Assembly (NCBI RefSeq): GCF_918797505.1
Contig: NC_092797.1
Coordinates: 19,667,372 to 19,731,371, forward strand
Direction of reading: 5' to 3'
DNA length: 64,000 nucleotides
DNA from: Bemisia tabaci
Lineage: Eukaryota > Arthropoda > Insecta > Hemiptera > Aleyrodidae
Every line of letters starts with the position of its first letter. The first letter of the stretch is position 1. The notes beneath the pieces are model-generated. The model searched no databases. It was not told the DNA's origin and saw only the letters and a program-made list of their open reading frames with translations. Shown one piece after another: positions 33,711 through 47,003 of the stretch. The position numbers and the translations under genes are program-made.

Positions 33711-35520
33711 AGCCATCCATATTTTTCTCGTTTAATTTTTCTTAAATGATTGAAGTATTAACGAAGCAAATTTGATTGCTCAAATAAATTAAAGCAAAAG
33801 GAATGGTGCATATAGGATTTTCATGCTTCATATAGCTCTTTTTACATTTATTTAATCATGCATAGCTCCTATTCACAAAAATTCGTCCATATGTGCAATT
33901 GAAGCTCCGTTCACTTCAAATTTTAAACGCATCAACAATGAACATATGCTACTCTCAAGTGTTACTACAAAATTGATCCACGACCTGATACGCTGCAGAA
34001 ATGTTAACAAAACACCAACAGCAACAACGGATGAATTGCGATCACTGCTAGATAGACTAATCACGGGGCGATGAAATCCATCCCCCATCATTAAAGCCAG
34101 CTGAAGGGGCCCGCGAAGGTGCTATTGAGGATAAATAGGTCATCAGCAGGTGCGAGGTTATCTCCGCAAAGGCTGTTAAAAGACTTATAGCCCTGTGCAA
34201 TACAAAAAATAATCAACTACCTGCGATACGTGGAAGAGATTGAGTGCGTATCAGGGAACTTGGCGAGAAATTGGAGCTATTACCCCCTGATTATCATTAT
34301 CGTTGATAAATTAGAGCGTTGAAATCGAGTGCCTGATCAGGCGCGAAAATACACTCATACCATAGCCGAGCGAGCACGGGTTAAAAATTCAGATTCGCGA
34401 TCTATCGCTCCTCGAACTTCGATACTTCATACGTGGTGGATAGGGAAAAGCAGTCGATTGATTCGATTTTCAACAAAACTATGCTAATCTAAAGTGGTCG
34501 GGTTCGGGACCTAATTAGGCTAAAAGCATAAACGATGATCCTTTGTGAAGAAGAGCATTTCCTCCAAGGGACCCGTATGATGCTTACTTTGTTTTTCAAA
34601 TAATCCGACCGGGTGAACATGCTGTAGAGCACAAGCGCTGGATCAATCCGCATCCACGCCCGCTATTATGAAAACATCCTAAGCACAAGATACAAAGCGC
34701 AAGGTGTCGACGGTTCCTATTATCCGGGGCGAGGGATCTTCACACCCTTCGCGAGGGCATTTTTACCCCTGTTCCAATATCCGCGCGGAATTAGAGTGGC
34801 TGAAGAGCGTAATTATCCTCCGAAGGACGAGCATTTGCATACGCAGAGAAAAGTTCGGAAATAATTACCCGAGTGTCGAAGCGTTTGCAGATTACCGCCG
34901 TAAGATTAAGTCGGCTTAAATTTTCAGCGGAGGGTACGTTAAGGTTTGCCGGCGCGTGTCCTGGCCCCGCAAATCATTCCATTATATTTTCAATATTATC
35001 GAAAAATGAAAAAAAATAAAAGGGATCATTATAAATATGGCTCATTCTGTGATTTGCTGCCGTTGGCGGCGTGTAAATACGGAGCGCTCCCTTAAGGTTC
35101 GTACTTTACGTCTTTTTCCTTGCTTCTTAATCTAGGTTAAGCTCTTTTAATCATTGTTTTCCCTCTCGTTTCTTGTCGCAATTCTTCGGAGCAGTGTCTC
35201 TTACACAAATAAGAGCCTATTCTTCTTTGTGGAGGGTGAAATTCATTAAAGAAAGTAATAAGATATATAACTTTGCTTTACTTGTAAAGTTATTTGAATA
35301 ACATTTTATTTTTGTTCGTTGACATAAATGGAGTCGCACCGATGATGAGCCACCCGCTTGAAGCGCGTCTGCTCAATAAAAAATTAAGTCGCGAGTGAGA
35401 AAAGAATTTTAAAATTTTAATTACTTGACATAAATGGAAGTTAGATGTATGTTACCGGCATAAACCAGTTTTTCGCAGGAAATTGGATTTGCCTCAGTTA
35501 GTCTATACGGAGGGAAAAAG
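33711..35520. other. 1.8 kb with no gene seen
   Basis: Unrecognised frames of 71-72 codons and no repeat structure found. Confidence 0.5.
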
Positions 35521-35522
35521 TA

Positions 35523-35935
35523 CACTGAAAAAAAATTCTCGGCGTTTTTACCAAGGTCCGTTGGTACCTTTACCATCTCAATTTTTTTACCAACTATTGG
35601 TAATTTTACCAAGATAGACTGGTAAGCTTACCTAAAAACCGGTATTTTTACTGTTTTTTCCAGGTAAGAATACCACTTTTACTGGTAATCAATTCCCGGT
35701 AACTTTGCCATTTTATCTCGGTAATTCTACCACCGTCGATAAAAAATATTGGCGTTTTTACCGGGGTCCAGTGAAATTACCGAGAAAGTCGATAATTTTA
35801 CCGTGATTTCTCGGTAAAATTACCAATTCCATTAATGGTATATTTACCAAGAAAAAACTGGGATCAAATAGAACCCTGAATTCATGGTAATTTTACCCTT
35901 TTCTTAGTAAATACACCGAGATTTTTTTTTCAGTG
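35523..35935. mobile_element. Family E element, copy E1 (413 bp, 2-bp target duplication)
   Basis: It begins CACTGAAAAAAAATTC and ends TTTTTTTTTCAGTG, with ta on both sides (35521-35522, 35936-35937). The interior is built of many short blocks around GGTAATTTTACC and GGTAAAATTACC, which are self-complementary and recur at least ten times, so the element can pair with itself in many registers. A second full copy is E2 at 56095-56539. No coding capacity. Confidence 0.9.
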
Positions 35936-35937
35936 TA

Positions 35938-37769
35938 CGGTCAAAGACATTGAGCTTATTTTTCGGCTCACATTGACACCGAACTTTTCCGTTGAAGGTA
36001 ACCAAATTGTTCGATCATACAGGGACCGAAATAGTTCAATGTTTGGTAGGAAGCGTAGTTCAGTATCTGTTACCGAACTTTTTTTCTCGTTGTGCTAAGA
36101 AAAATTAATAATATTGCGCAACGGCAAGTACAGTGCAGGAAGAGATTGGACATTAACAATGTATACTAGGATCTACGCGGAATAGCAGTAGCTTGGCTGC
36201 TAATCCAGAATTATTATCGCAAATAATTAAGACACATAAACCAGTCGAGACTGTCTCATAGAAGGAAGCTGATAGGAGATTAAACTAGACGTAAATGATG
36301 GCAAAATGTTCATGAAAAGGAATTAAGAATGAATCATCTTTGCATGAGCATTCTTACGAGCAAGGCTAGGATCGTTTTCAGGCGAATTTATTATTCATGC
36401 GATGGACGGAAGAAATCATGTCTGTAGAAAGAGAAATCAAAAATGTGAGCACATTAAGTGAACGGTAAGCTTCGGAAGAATTTAGATTTCTAGACAAAAA
36501 TGCAACTAATCGTGCCAATATGAATATGGTGTCGTTATTTCAGTGCAAAGCAGTGATAGATTTTAGAATTATGAGTATGACAGTTATGACACATGAGACA
36601 TAAAATATGTTGTTAAAGTTTAAGTTTACGATTTCCTATTCAGCGCGTCTTCAAATTATCATCCGACAGATCAATTGTTTTTCAAAATGTGTTTTTCATA
36701 AGGCAACCTCAAGGAATGAAAAGGGAACAAAAAACCGCCGGACACTGGACAAAATGCTTGATCATTTAAGTCAAGTTGAGTATTCAAGATCAATCGAACA
36801 CTATTCGGTTTGTCAAACCAAAATTTCAATTCGTCAAACCAGATCTTAGTTCACGTGATTGAGTTTTTGAGTGGAAATTACAATGAGCTGAGAAAAGAGG
36901 TTCTGTAACACTTCAGGATCAGATAGCACGCACGATTAGATTTTCATACAAAAATGCATTCAATGTAAAAAGTAAAAAAATAAAAAAAAAAAAAAAAAAA
37001 AAGTAATATTTTCATGAACTAGGTTTAAATATAAAGCACGCGGACCCATTGACTCTGCAATGAAACAGCAAAGCCAAAATTTTCAATATTGCTACAGCAG
37101 CAGTCTATAAAAATACTAATGAATTCCAAGGGTTTTTTTTTTTGTAAACCATAACCTATTTCCTAATTTTTGTCCTAGACTTCCTATCTCCAGTTAAAAT
37201 AATTTTCTCGAAAACTAATCTTATTACCCGAGCGTACATAAAATTAAATCATTGTCCAGCAATGCAGCACTATATCCGACCAGTATAATTGTAGACATGT
37301 ATGAGCTAAATATTCTTATCGCTGAGTGCATTTATTTTTTCGCACGAGTAACTCCACAACTCCGATTCCGATACGAAGTGCTGCTGCACCCGTCCAGTCA
37401 ATTTGTCGTTCTGAAACGAAGAAACGTAACCAACTTTCGTAATAAGTCCTGTTGAATGCATATACTTATGCTATTTGAAGCTCTCGTTAAAATCTTAGTA
37501 TTTGGTCTCCGACAAAATAACGGAATGTGGCGACGCCTGGTGCAACACCCCTCGGAAAATGTTTCGTGATAATTCAAATGGAATGCGGCGCAACTCCTTA
37601 AAATATTCATCGCGGTGACCCCCAGACCGCGGTTGCCCGCAAGTTGGAGGGACGAGACTTGCGTGACGTCACCATTGCAACCACTCATACACGAACTTAC
37701 ACGAGAAATTGGGGGCTTTCACCCACACAACGGCCGCGGAACGGACAAGGGTCGGGCACAATCGATGAC
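35938..37769. other. 1.8 kb with no gene seen
   Basis: Frames reach 96 codons and are unrecognised. An A-rich run lies at 36968-37000. Confidence 0.5.
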
Positions 37770-37773
37770 AGTG

Positions 37774-38026
37774 CTGCCGTGCTAAGGAAAAACGCCGTAT
37801 GAACATTCGAGAGTTGCCAAATTTCCTTCGATAAAATGTTTATTTTTGCGGAACTTTATGATTATTTTTCCTTGGAATTGTCAGACGTTTCGGGTGAAAT
37901 TGCGAACAAAATTATCTAAAATATTGGAAGGAAAATATTCATAAGTTTACCAGAAAATCCGTGTTTTATCAAAGGAAATTTGGCAACGCCTGAAGGTACA
38001 TACGGCGTTTTTCCTTAGCACGGCAG
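37774..38026. mobile_element. MITE family C, copy C5 (253 bp)
   Basis: It begins CTGCCGTGCTAAGG and ends CCTTAGCACGGCAG, the best-preserved termini of the family here. Flanks are agtg and agag, a 4-bp target duplication with one change. Confidence 0.9.
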
Positions 38027-38463
38027 AGAGTTGCCCTCGCGTGCCTCTCCCCTGAGTCAATCGTCGGGAAACGAAAAGAAATTGGGTCACAGTGTGACAT
38101 GACGCTACGGATTCCGCGGATTCTTGCACTGATAAGTCACTAATCTCTAGGTCATGATTTATTGTTCATCGCAAATCGAAAAGCGAATTTCTATCAGTTT
38201 CCTGGAATTAGAGCCGGGAAAACCTAGGAATGTGGTTTCACGTGGCCTTAATTTTTACTCCAGAGGAAAGTGCACGATAAAATAGTGTTTATTGTTATGA
38301 ACAAGAAAGAGAAGGAAGTCATCAGAATAAATTAAAATGCATAGGGATGCACATTACACATGCACTGAGGTACTTGACAAGCGGTATGCCAGACTGAAGG
38401 ATATCCGCTCACAAAATTGCATAAAAAAATGTTAAAAACCCCCAACGCACATTTCGACGCGAC
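38027..38463. other. No gene seen
   Basis: AT-rich with no repeat or frame of note. Confidence 0.5.
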
Positions 38464-38663
38464 GTACGGTAAATCGAGTCAATTAGAGAGGTCTGACATT
38501 AAATTTTTGACTAGAATTGCAATTTTTATGCTTTCTGAAGAAAATTTAACTGGGAGCCCAATGAAGCCACTTTTGGAACTTCAGAGGCTTGTATAAACGG
38601 AGTTATAAGCGTTTAAAGTTTCCAAATTTTGTCCAACTTTTCCTCTTGACTTGATCCAATGTG
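38464..38663. mobile_element. MITE family B, copy B2 (about 200 bp)
   Basis: AAATCGAGTCAATTAGAGAG followed by GTCTGACA at the left mirrors the right end ACTTGATCCAATGTG. The interior blocks match B3 in inverted orientation, for example CACTTTTGGAACTTC against the mirrored block in B3. No target duplication read. Confidence 0.7.
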
Positions 38664-39790
38664 CGACGGTGAAACTCCCAAACCATGCATATCGATTTGC
38701 GACGTTGCAGACTTCCTATCATATTTTGTTTCTTAAATGGAAAACTACTCGACGGCAATTTCTAAAAACTGTCGTAATTCATCTTCACTGTACAAGTAAA
38801 ATTCTGTTAAAACTTCGGGAAATTATGTCCATTTTTAATCTTTTAAAAAAAAATAAAATAGGAGCGGAGATTTTGAAACACCGAAAACGAAATATGTGGT
38901 TTAGGCATCGATATTATCTTTAATAAATTGAAATTAGCACAAACTTTACCTATGCTATGTGCAAATTGTTGAAGGTAGTTGGAAATCAGGAGAAGAGTAA
39001 TTTTGCTCAACTAGAGCATCACATATTTAATTATGTATAATTAATAATTTAATTCTCTGCGACAATCCTACCAAACAATCACTGGGAACACGTTTCACTT
39101 CTGAACTATATGTATACGTTTCACTTTATCACCAACTCTTTATGATACTGCTGTTAGATTTGATTGCTCTTTGTCCAACTCGAACAAAACCCGAGAGCAT
39201 CAAATAAATTTTAAGTTATTGAAGGAGGGAAAAAATCACTGGAAGTTTACAGAATTGAAATGCGCGTTGAGTAAGTTGAAATGTTTACCCACGGGAGAAG
39301 ATGGGGTAGAAAAACTGTTAAAGACTAAACGTCAAATCCGTTTTCCTGGGAAAAGATTCTGTGCAAGATAACCACGGAGGGAAAAGTTTTGATAACACAA
39401 TACTTAAGTTCGATTTGATCAGACAGTCCTCGCGAACACCTCATCACAAAGCGTGTAATTGTCCACAGATCAAGAATTATCCAGCAATTGCGTGAACCCT
39501 TTTGAAAAATTTGTTCTCAGAAAATGAGTGAGCACGGATGAACCGCCCCATAAAGTTTAATCGTCACCGCGGGAGCACAAAGGAAATCACAAAAATATTG
39601 ATTCCCGAAGAAGGAGTAATCTTCACCGCTAATTTAATGGCCGTCATAACACTCGAAAAGTCACCGCACCGCATTGTGCGGAAGGGTTACTTTATGGCGA
39701 ACCTCTCGGGATGTCAAGTATCGCAATTTGTATCTCTCGAGGGGAACACAGTAGCACACGCAGGGAGGATTGATTTGCGGTTAAACCCCA
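38664..39790. other. No gene seen; family Q fragment at the start
   Basis: TTTGCGACGTTGCAGACTTC near 38694 belongs to repeat Q. The 90-95-codon frames here are unrecognised. Confidence 0.45.
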
Positions 39791-39857
39791 CTATCGATAA
39801 CTATCGATACATCGCTTCCGAGTAGTACACGAGGGTAATCGAAGATCGATATATCGA
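39791..39857. promoter_or_regulatory. Cluster of DRE-like TATCGATA sites
   Basis: ACTATCGATA occurs twice in direct tandem, giving TATCGATA at 39792-39799 and 39802-39809. The related palindrome TCGATATATCGA follows at 39846-39857. TATCGATA is the DNA-replication-related element bound by DREF at insect housekeeping promoters. The next 400 bp is richer in CpG than the surroundings. No downstream gene could be identified, so promoter activity is an inference. Confidence 0.35.
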
Positions 39858-40580
39858 AGGTCGGAGCTCAGTTGCGGTTTCCGGCGACGCGACGGAAGGG
39901 TTGACCTCTGACTCGTTTTCGGAAAGGGTTCGATCTGTGATTGCTGTTGTTTCTGCGGGAAGAGCCGGGCGCGGATTTTCTGAGTGATTTGATGTCAATG
40001 GGATTCACAGGTGGATAATCTCGTTGCGGTATTGGGTGGTTTCCGAGGGGAACCGCAGTCGCAGAGGGTGAGCCCTGAGTGAGAGATAAACAATCGAAGA
40101 CGAGCAGCTTCTCACGACCACTTCCGAACCTCTGTGTTGTCCATACACCTGGCAAATCCGCGGATCTGGCTCAATAAGAGGGGTTCTCGGGACTCGGGAG
40201 GTTCTCGAATAATGACTTGAATCACAATCGGAGGTCGGAGGATTGGGCAGTTCAAAAGTGCATTAAATGCTTACTTTTTACCGAATTTAACTTCTGATCT
40301 GCTTTTCGAGGATCATGTTGGATATGAGACCGCAAACGGTGGATCTGAGTGACTTGCCTTTTGCGGGTCATGCCGAGTATCTGAACCTTGTTTAATCTTC
40401 TTTGAATCTGCAAAAACTGGTTATTGTTTCGGATCGTACATTTTCTGCTGAAGTATAATTTTTGAGGCGGAAAGCTCAAACGTATGGAATTTTCCTACAC
40501 AGAGTGTGAAAATACTCTGAGATTTTTCTGATCTGCTCTTTCTGATTTTTGAGCCACTTTTTATCAGAAATACTTTTATG
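39858..40580. other. Possible 5' untranslated region; no coding start identified
   Basis: Mixed composition with several GT and AG splice-like dinucleotides (for example CACAG followed by GTGGAT near 40007) but no clear reading frame. The 75-codon minus-strand frame at 40252-40479 and a 26-codon plus-strand frame at 40315-40395 overlap and are not recognised. Confidence 0.3.
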
Positions 40581-40723
40581 TTGGAGTTTTTTAGCGAATG
40601 TGCGTTAAAAATTCAATATAAAGCTGATAATCTCAATACAGAGATTTTTGAGATTTCTCTCTCTGTATTGAGATTTTTAGCTTTATGGTGGATTTTTAAC
40701 GCACGTTGGCTAAAAAACTCCAA
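40581..40723. mobile_element. Foldback element L (143 bp)
   Basis: TTGGAGTTTTTTAGC at the left mirrors GCTAAAAAACTCCAA at the right, and GTGCGTTAAAAATTC and AAAGCTGATAATCTCAATAC also find mirrored partners, so the arms are about 62 bp with a very short loop. It could be a small MITE or a hairpin RNA locus. Confidence 0.8.
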
Positions 40724-43700
40724 TATACTGTCTTACGACCCGTGCGTCCACCGCAATCAGTCAGTGGAAAAATAATTTTTTTTCCGTTCGTGCAAAAGTT
40801 TGCTACAAACTAATCGCGGAACCAGGAAGTTTTTATGAACGGGATAGGAAGATACCTCTTTGAGCCATTTTAGAGAGCGGCTATGAGGGCCGTTCCCCTG
40901 CTCCAAAAGGGGCCCGAAGATCTCCCCGGGAAAAATTCCCCCCTTCTTCTATCCAATTCTTGGTATACACTGGACGGCTGAAGCCAGGAACTACGTATCT
41001 CTGTTTGTGATGTTTTAAACATCCCATCATACTTCATCTCTTCATTGAAACACTAATCAAAATCATTTCTTAGAAAGAACCGTGATTTCACCTCGCTGAT
41101 TAAAAATATTCTCTGAAAATATTGAGCAGCAAAGTTGGCCCCTTCCTTCTCGGAAAAATGTAGAGCGGGAATCGATATTTTAAAACGTCCTGTCATCAAT
41201 GTACCAAATAATGGTGAGGCCTCATTGATATTTTTGGCACAATCGAGTAGCCCGCTTGCACTAAAAATAAAGATAAGTCCACCAATTATTTTCCCAGAAC
41301 CACATAGTCTGAGTTGTTTTCGACGTACAACAATAGGCGAAAATCAACAAATAAAACAGATAGCACGGATGCTCATCCGTTGTCTTGGACAATAATGACG
41401 TTCAAAGTGAAAACGCAGTATCTCCATTCAACACTCTTTTGATTTCTTCCTGACACAATGCTGTTTTACAAAAAACCTGAACAATTTCCATCCTTCACTT
41501 TTTCAATACATCTCCGCCACACCATTATAGGGGGTAAAAATTAAAAAATGAACCCTTGTGGCAATGGCATTTCCTTCTAATGAGCAGTAAGTGCTGGAGA
41601 AAATAAAACCATTTTGAGTGGAGTTACGGCGTTCTTGATGTGGACGGCAGAATATCGGTGATAAAATTTTATCATCCTCCGCCTCTAAGGTGCTTAAAGA
41701 TGAAATATTACGATTAGGTATGTTCGGTTCGTAAGAGGTCCTCAAATTAAGTTAGGTACATTATCCAAACAAAAAAGCCACGATTAGAGAAGTAAAAATA
41801 AAAAGTAAACAAAGCAGATGGAGATTAAAACAAAAACAAAACAAAAAAGAATCAAATGCACGTTGAAGGGAGGGATAAGTACCCGAAACCACAATTAATC
41901 GTGGAGCAGAGGAGAGTATGATTAATGCCCACGGACGAGAATGCGCATTCATATTAAAATGATTTAATTATAGTAGCTCGACACCTCCAGTGCAGAGACG
42001 GTAGGACGAGATGGGATAGTGTTAAAACGGCCGGATCAAAACCCGAATCATTTAAATACCCCAGAATTAATAGTTAAACAAGTGACTGATTGTTCAGTGA
42101 ACTCCTCATCAGTAATTGTCGATTATCACTTGCATCTTACAGCGCTCTCGAGGTAATAAACTGCGGTAATGAATCTCCTGGATTTCAAATCGTCGCGCAG
42201 GGCCCGGTTGGGCGTAGAAAAAATATTCCTATTAGTTATTTGAATGCTGCTCTTTACCGAACACAATGCGCTCATCAAGGATATTCACCAGCATCGTTAT
42301 TAAATGATTAATCAACTTGTTTAATGCAAACAGATTAACTTTGTGGTGGATGGTGCATATTTGAGATGAGCGGAGACCTGATGAAAAAGGGGTAAGGTGG
42401 AACAAAAGTACTTACGAATTTCTCGGATCGAATTGGTGAGTGTAAGAATGTATTAAAAGTATGAATTTAAATGCTCAACTTTTTTTTGCTCAACAGCCTG
42501 CTTTGATCCTTTAACCGAGCATGAGGCATGAGAGAGCTACAGTGGATAGAAGTATGTAAATTCACGTAAAAAGGAACAGAAAAGACAAAGTTGTCAAAGA
42601 TTGAGCTCAGTGTCGTTCTCTTCCTCTCCCCCTAAAATTTTGTAATTTGATGAAAGGCAGCTTCTACAAACAAAGTATTTGTTTGTATCTATAGTGCGTG
42701 TAATACAATTTTTAAGCTAGGTATGAATCACAAACTAACGGCAAACGGTCTGTCACTCGATTAGAGGGTACCTGTCTTAATAATTGTAAAGCGTGTACCA
42801 TTTATTTTAATTTAGATTTTGAAACTTAAAACGTTTCATAATTCTTACAGTCATTATGAGCTTAAGAAAATTTTAATTTTAAAAATTTTGATTACTGAAA
42901 GGCCAGACTCTCTGAAGGAAGTCGCTTTCATACAAACTATGAGCTTTTTGTTGGCTTGATAACCGATATTGCCTATCATAGATCGTGGGTGGAAATAGGA
43001 ATTTAATTTAACGGGGGCTACATGGCACATAATGCCCCCCTGCGCTCCTTTGAGAAAGAGAGTTGTTGTCACTCATTTTTTCCAGAACTTACAGAGCGAG
43101 GATACAGGGGCCTCCAAGGGGCCTAGTATGAGCACCATCTCTCCTCTCCTCACCATCACTCTCTAGAGATGAGGAGCACCTTTTTTCTGCCTATGCAATA
43201 TGTATGTCACGAACAAATATTTGACTTTTTTCTTTCATTTCGTTCTTTGTTTCTTTTTTCTGATTATTAACTGGTGCACACGCTTAAAAGAACGGGATTT
43301 CCTTTTTTTCACAGATGACACGCCGAGACTATCGTGTAAGCTCCTCTGTTTTTTTGCGAAACACCAACACTGTTTTCCCATTCTGCCGGATAAGAACTTG
43401 ACCTCCGTAGTTGTCGTTGCGGTCGGAAAGTTTTTATCCGTCTGAAAATTCAAATATCCAGCACCGTATCGTCGCGTTAATGAGAGGCGTTAATTTACAT
43501 GTGGGTCAGCTCGCACGCGTTGCGTCAATATCCAGCTTCCTGGAATGACACCAACCACAAAGCTTTGATGTGCCTACCAACATACTGCTTTGTCATTACT
43601 CATTCACTTTCTCAACTGATTCGCTACTTTTTAATTGAGGCGAGAGGCTTTTATTTGTGACAAAATTTGCAATATCCTCTTCGCTACCCTACTTAGGAAT

Positions 43701-44473
43701 TTTGCAATCATTTGAGTCATTTAGAAGTGATCCGTTGAAGTGCTGATTATGGGTCTTTTGCATGTTACTCATGTTGTCAATTTATGCTACACAGATTGGT
43801 AGGAACGATTACTTAAAAAGTCTTATGCAAATTACTGATTTTGAAAGATCAATCAAAAGTTGCGAAAATGGATAAAGAATGTATGGTTTGTGCCACCCCA
43901 TTTCTCCGAAGAGTATGAGGATCAATAATGGTGGATTCCGAATTTTGGAATATGGAATTTTGGAATATTCCGAATATGGATTTGAAAATATCTCAGCACG
44001 CCAGTATTATTTAAGACATATTTAAACCGCAAAACCCCCGAAAAACTTTCAGATTGGAAAGGGTAAAAAACTCAACTCGGCCAAAGTTTCTTGAACCAAT
44101 CGAAAAATTTGTTGAACCAATTTTTTTTCTTGTTACCTCTAAAAGAAAATGAACTCATTGAAAATCGCATATAAGCCCCTTCATGAATGAGTGTTTCATT
44201 TCTACAAATCGTCGCCCGGCAGACAAAAGGACGTAAGTGCACATTAGGATGAGCCCGGAAAATCATTAAATTGTATGGACGACAGGACTCATTGCAGAGT
44301 TTAGTTACACCCTTATGTCGGGAGGGCGATGAAATGATATCTGAATTTTATTTTTAAAATTGTCTGTGACTTATGCTTATGAATTCTCCAAACCAATCGC
44401 AAAAGCGTGAACTTCCCTCTCAAGAAAAGTCGTTTTTTTTTGTCCTGTATGCAGTGTTTAGCCATTATATAAT
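40724..44473. other. 3.7 kb with no gene seen
   Basis: A family Q fragment lies near 40990-41040. Open frames are at most 86 codons, on both strands, and unrecognised. Confidence 0.5.
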
Positions 44474-44474
44474 G

Positions 44475-44521
44475 TTTGACTGCCGTCAAACACTTAACTT
44501 CAGTGTTTGATGACAGTCAAA
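44475..44521. repeat. Hairpin with 19-bp stem
   Basis: TTTGACTGCCGTCAAACAC pairs with GTGTTTGATGACAGTCAAA with two mismatches and a 9-base loop. Confidence 0.7.
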
Positions 44522-46746
44522 TTCAATCGAACTGGTTGCAATTTTTACAGCTCATTATTTGAACACTAGAAGGATTATATTAAAAATACTGCATATAACC
44601 GGGTAGACATAAAACAGTCTTAACATTCTAATTCGCATTGAATTTTCAATAAGTATTGATGGTCCCGACAAGATTCAACGATCTGTAGTGATTATGTACC
44701 TTGTGATTTGTGATATTCTTCACCTCACTTCATAAAAGGGTAATATTTTAAAGGATATCCTCAAAAATTAGCATTACACATTGACAATACATTGTAGTAA
44801 AATAGGGACAGTGAGGCTTGGAGGTAACTTTGATTTACTCAAGAGGAGCTTTCGCAAGAAACCTACAGAACACTAACTTGTTTTTAAAGTACAAGCGTAA
44901 CGTAAAAGGCCTCGTTTTTCTGAAGCCTGATTGTTAATGAGACAGGATGTGCCTATGAGTACGTAATCCCAAGTCAATTGACTTAATTTCAATGTCAAGC
45001 TCGAGGATAATTGTTTGAATTTGAAAAAGCGCGGAAACTCGTGAAAATGGAAAACAGATTAAGCCTTGGTGACATAAAATTTTAAGGTTAGACGTAATTA
45101 AGGTTAAGCATTAGTCCAAGACACCACTGACCGAGACAGTTATACATGCTGGAGTACTCGGATCGCCACTTATGCTAATTATTCGCCTACTAATTGCTAA
45201 TGAGTCACGGCGCGGCAGTGTCTTTTCCTTCGTTGAAACACGACCTTCGCTGAAACGGAACTATAAACAGTTTTTGAAAAAATTCACTCTCGGTGGTGAA
45301 TTATCTTCTCCAATTTGAGAGACTCGCGTCGTAAATTCAAAATATTCCGCATTTTCAATTGGCGTATCATTAGCTCTGGAAACTCTGAGATAACGCTATC
45401 GATGACGCAATATCTAAATTTAGCTCGAAGCGATGATCCGTCACAAAAAAAAAATAAACGATGCTCCAGGTGACACATCATCATTCTTTCTCGCTTGGAG
45501 GCGTTGCTGCTGAAAAAACATTTAAAATCTGGATGATTTGTGATACAAGTCTCCAACGAACACAACAGGTAACACTTTGATGAGCTATGCGTTTTTAAGG
45601 GGCGGGGGCAAAAAGGCACTTTTCAAAGGGGGTCTGAAGGGCTTCTTTAGCTTCAAAGTGGGGTTGGAAGAGACTTCCTTCGCTCCAAAGAGAGGGTTTG
45701 AGGAGCCTCATCGAGGGAAATTTTGAAAGATTGAGTCGTTCTAAGAGTGAACTCAAATGATTGAAAGTATAATCCAAAGACGAAAGATATACCAAGCATT
45801 TTACATCAAAATTCGTCACATTTTACGGAGGTTTAAAAAAATTTCCGCAGGATAGGGCTCGGGGCAACACCCCCCCCCCCCCGATTCCCCCTAGATTCGC
45901 TCATGACAAGGAAGCCGTGTCCTATATGGTAATCAGCAATATCATATAGTCATATCAAATTCTCATACACCATCATCATGGTGTATAATTTCTTTTCTCA
46001 TCAATAAACGGATGACCAGCAAGTCAACCTTTTAAATTTTATGCAATTATCTTTCTTATAGCTGATTGGTGATTTTTCGTGATCCCAATAAAAAATGTGA
46101 TGGAAGAGTGTGGGAGGAGGGATGTATACGAAGTGAGGGGTTGGAGGAAAGGGTCGAGGCTCTCAACCTACGAAACCTGGAGACCCCCCTAATTTAAAGT
46201 TATTATCGTGATACCTGCAATTCACCAAAGCCAGCGAGCAGGTCCGATGGAGATGACTCATCTGTGCAACCGAGCAGTTCCTCAGGTGTTCAAACCTCAC
46301 GATCGCGACCGGTTCAGTTCTTCCTTTTCTTTTGCTGTCTCTCTCTCTCTCTATTTACTCCCCTTCCTCCTCTCATTCTACATCCTTCATCCCTCCATTT
46401 CTCTCTTTGGACGTTGGTTTCCCGCTCTTTTACGTGTATCTTGTTTTAAAAACCTGTCAGAAAAAGGCCTCAATGTGCTTTTTTTTTTTGTAAATTCAGG
46501 GTTTCTGTTCAAATATAGCCTGAACAAAACATCATGACGAAATAATCCTCTAATGAAAGTTCCAGCTTGAGTTTAAAGCTCGTTTTAGCAATACAGTCAA
46601 TACAGTGTTGCAAAGCGTGCATTTTGCACGATTGGAAGCTGCCAATATTTCGAGATTTTTCAGCTGAAAATAAAAACAGCTTTAGTTGATGACTTTTTAT
46701 TCTATGAGGCAGGGTAAGATCAATATAGAAGATCGTTCTTACTACG
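44522..46746. other. 2.2 kb with no gene seen
   Basis: A 13-base C-run lies at 45870-45882. Frames of up to 111 codons are unrecognised. Confidence 0.5.
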
Positions 46747-47003
46747 CTGCCATGCCAAGGAAAAAATCCGTATGGGCACTCGAATGTTGCCAAATTTTGC
46801 CTCTAGAAAATATGTATTTCAGAGGAAAATTATGAATATTTTTCCTTGAAATTTTCAGGCTTTTTAGATCAAATTACGAAGATAATTCTCTGAAAAATCT
46901 AAATCAATTCAATAAAAAATTTCCCTGAAAATGTTTGATTTTTCAACAGATTCTGGCAACTTATGGAGGCTCGCTCATACGGTGTTCTTCCTTAGTACGA
47001 CAA
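46747..47003. mobile_element. MITE family C, copy C6 (257 bp, worn)
   Basis: It begins CTGCCATGCCAAGG and ends CCTTAGTACGACAA. The flanks tacg and tatg differ by one base. The internal GTTGCCAAATTTTG and TTCTGGCAAC blocks identify the family. Confidence 0.82.

Noticed and set aside
40315..40395. 26-codon plus-strand frame after an AG, beside the DRE-like cluster
   Set aside because: Too short to judge, overlaps an antisense frame of 75 codons, and has no supporting signal.
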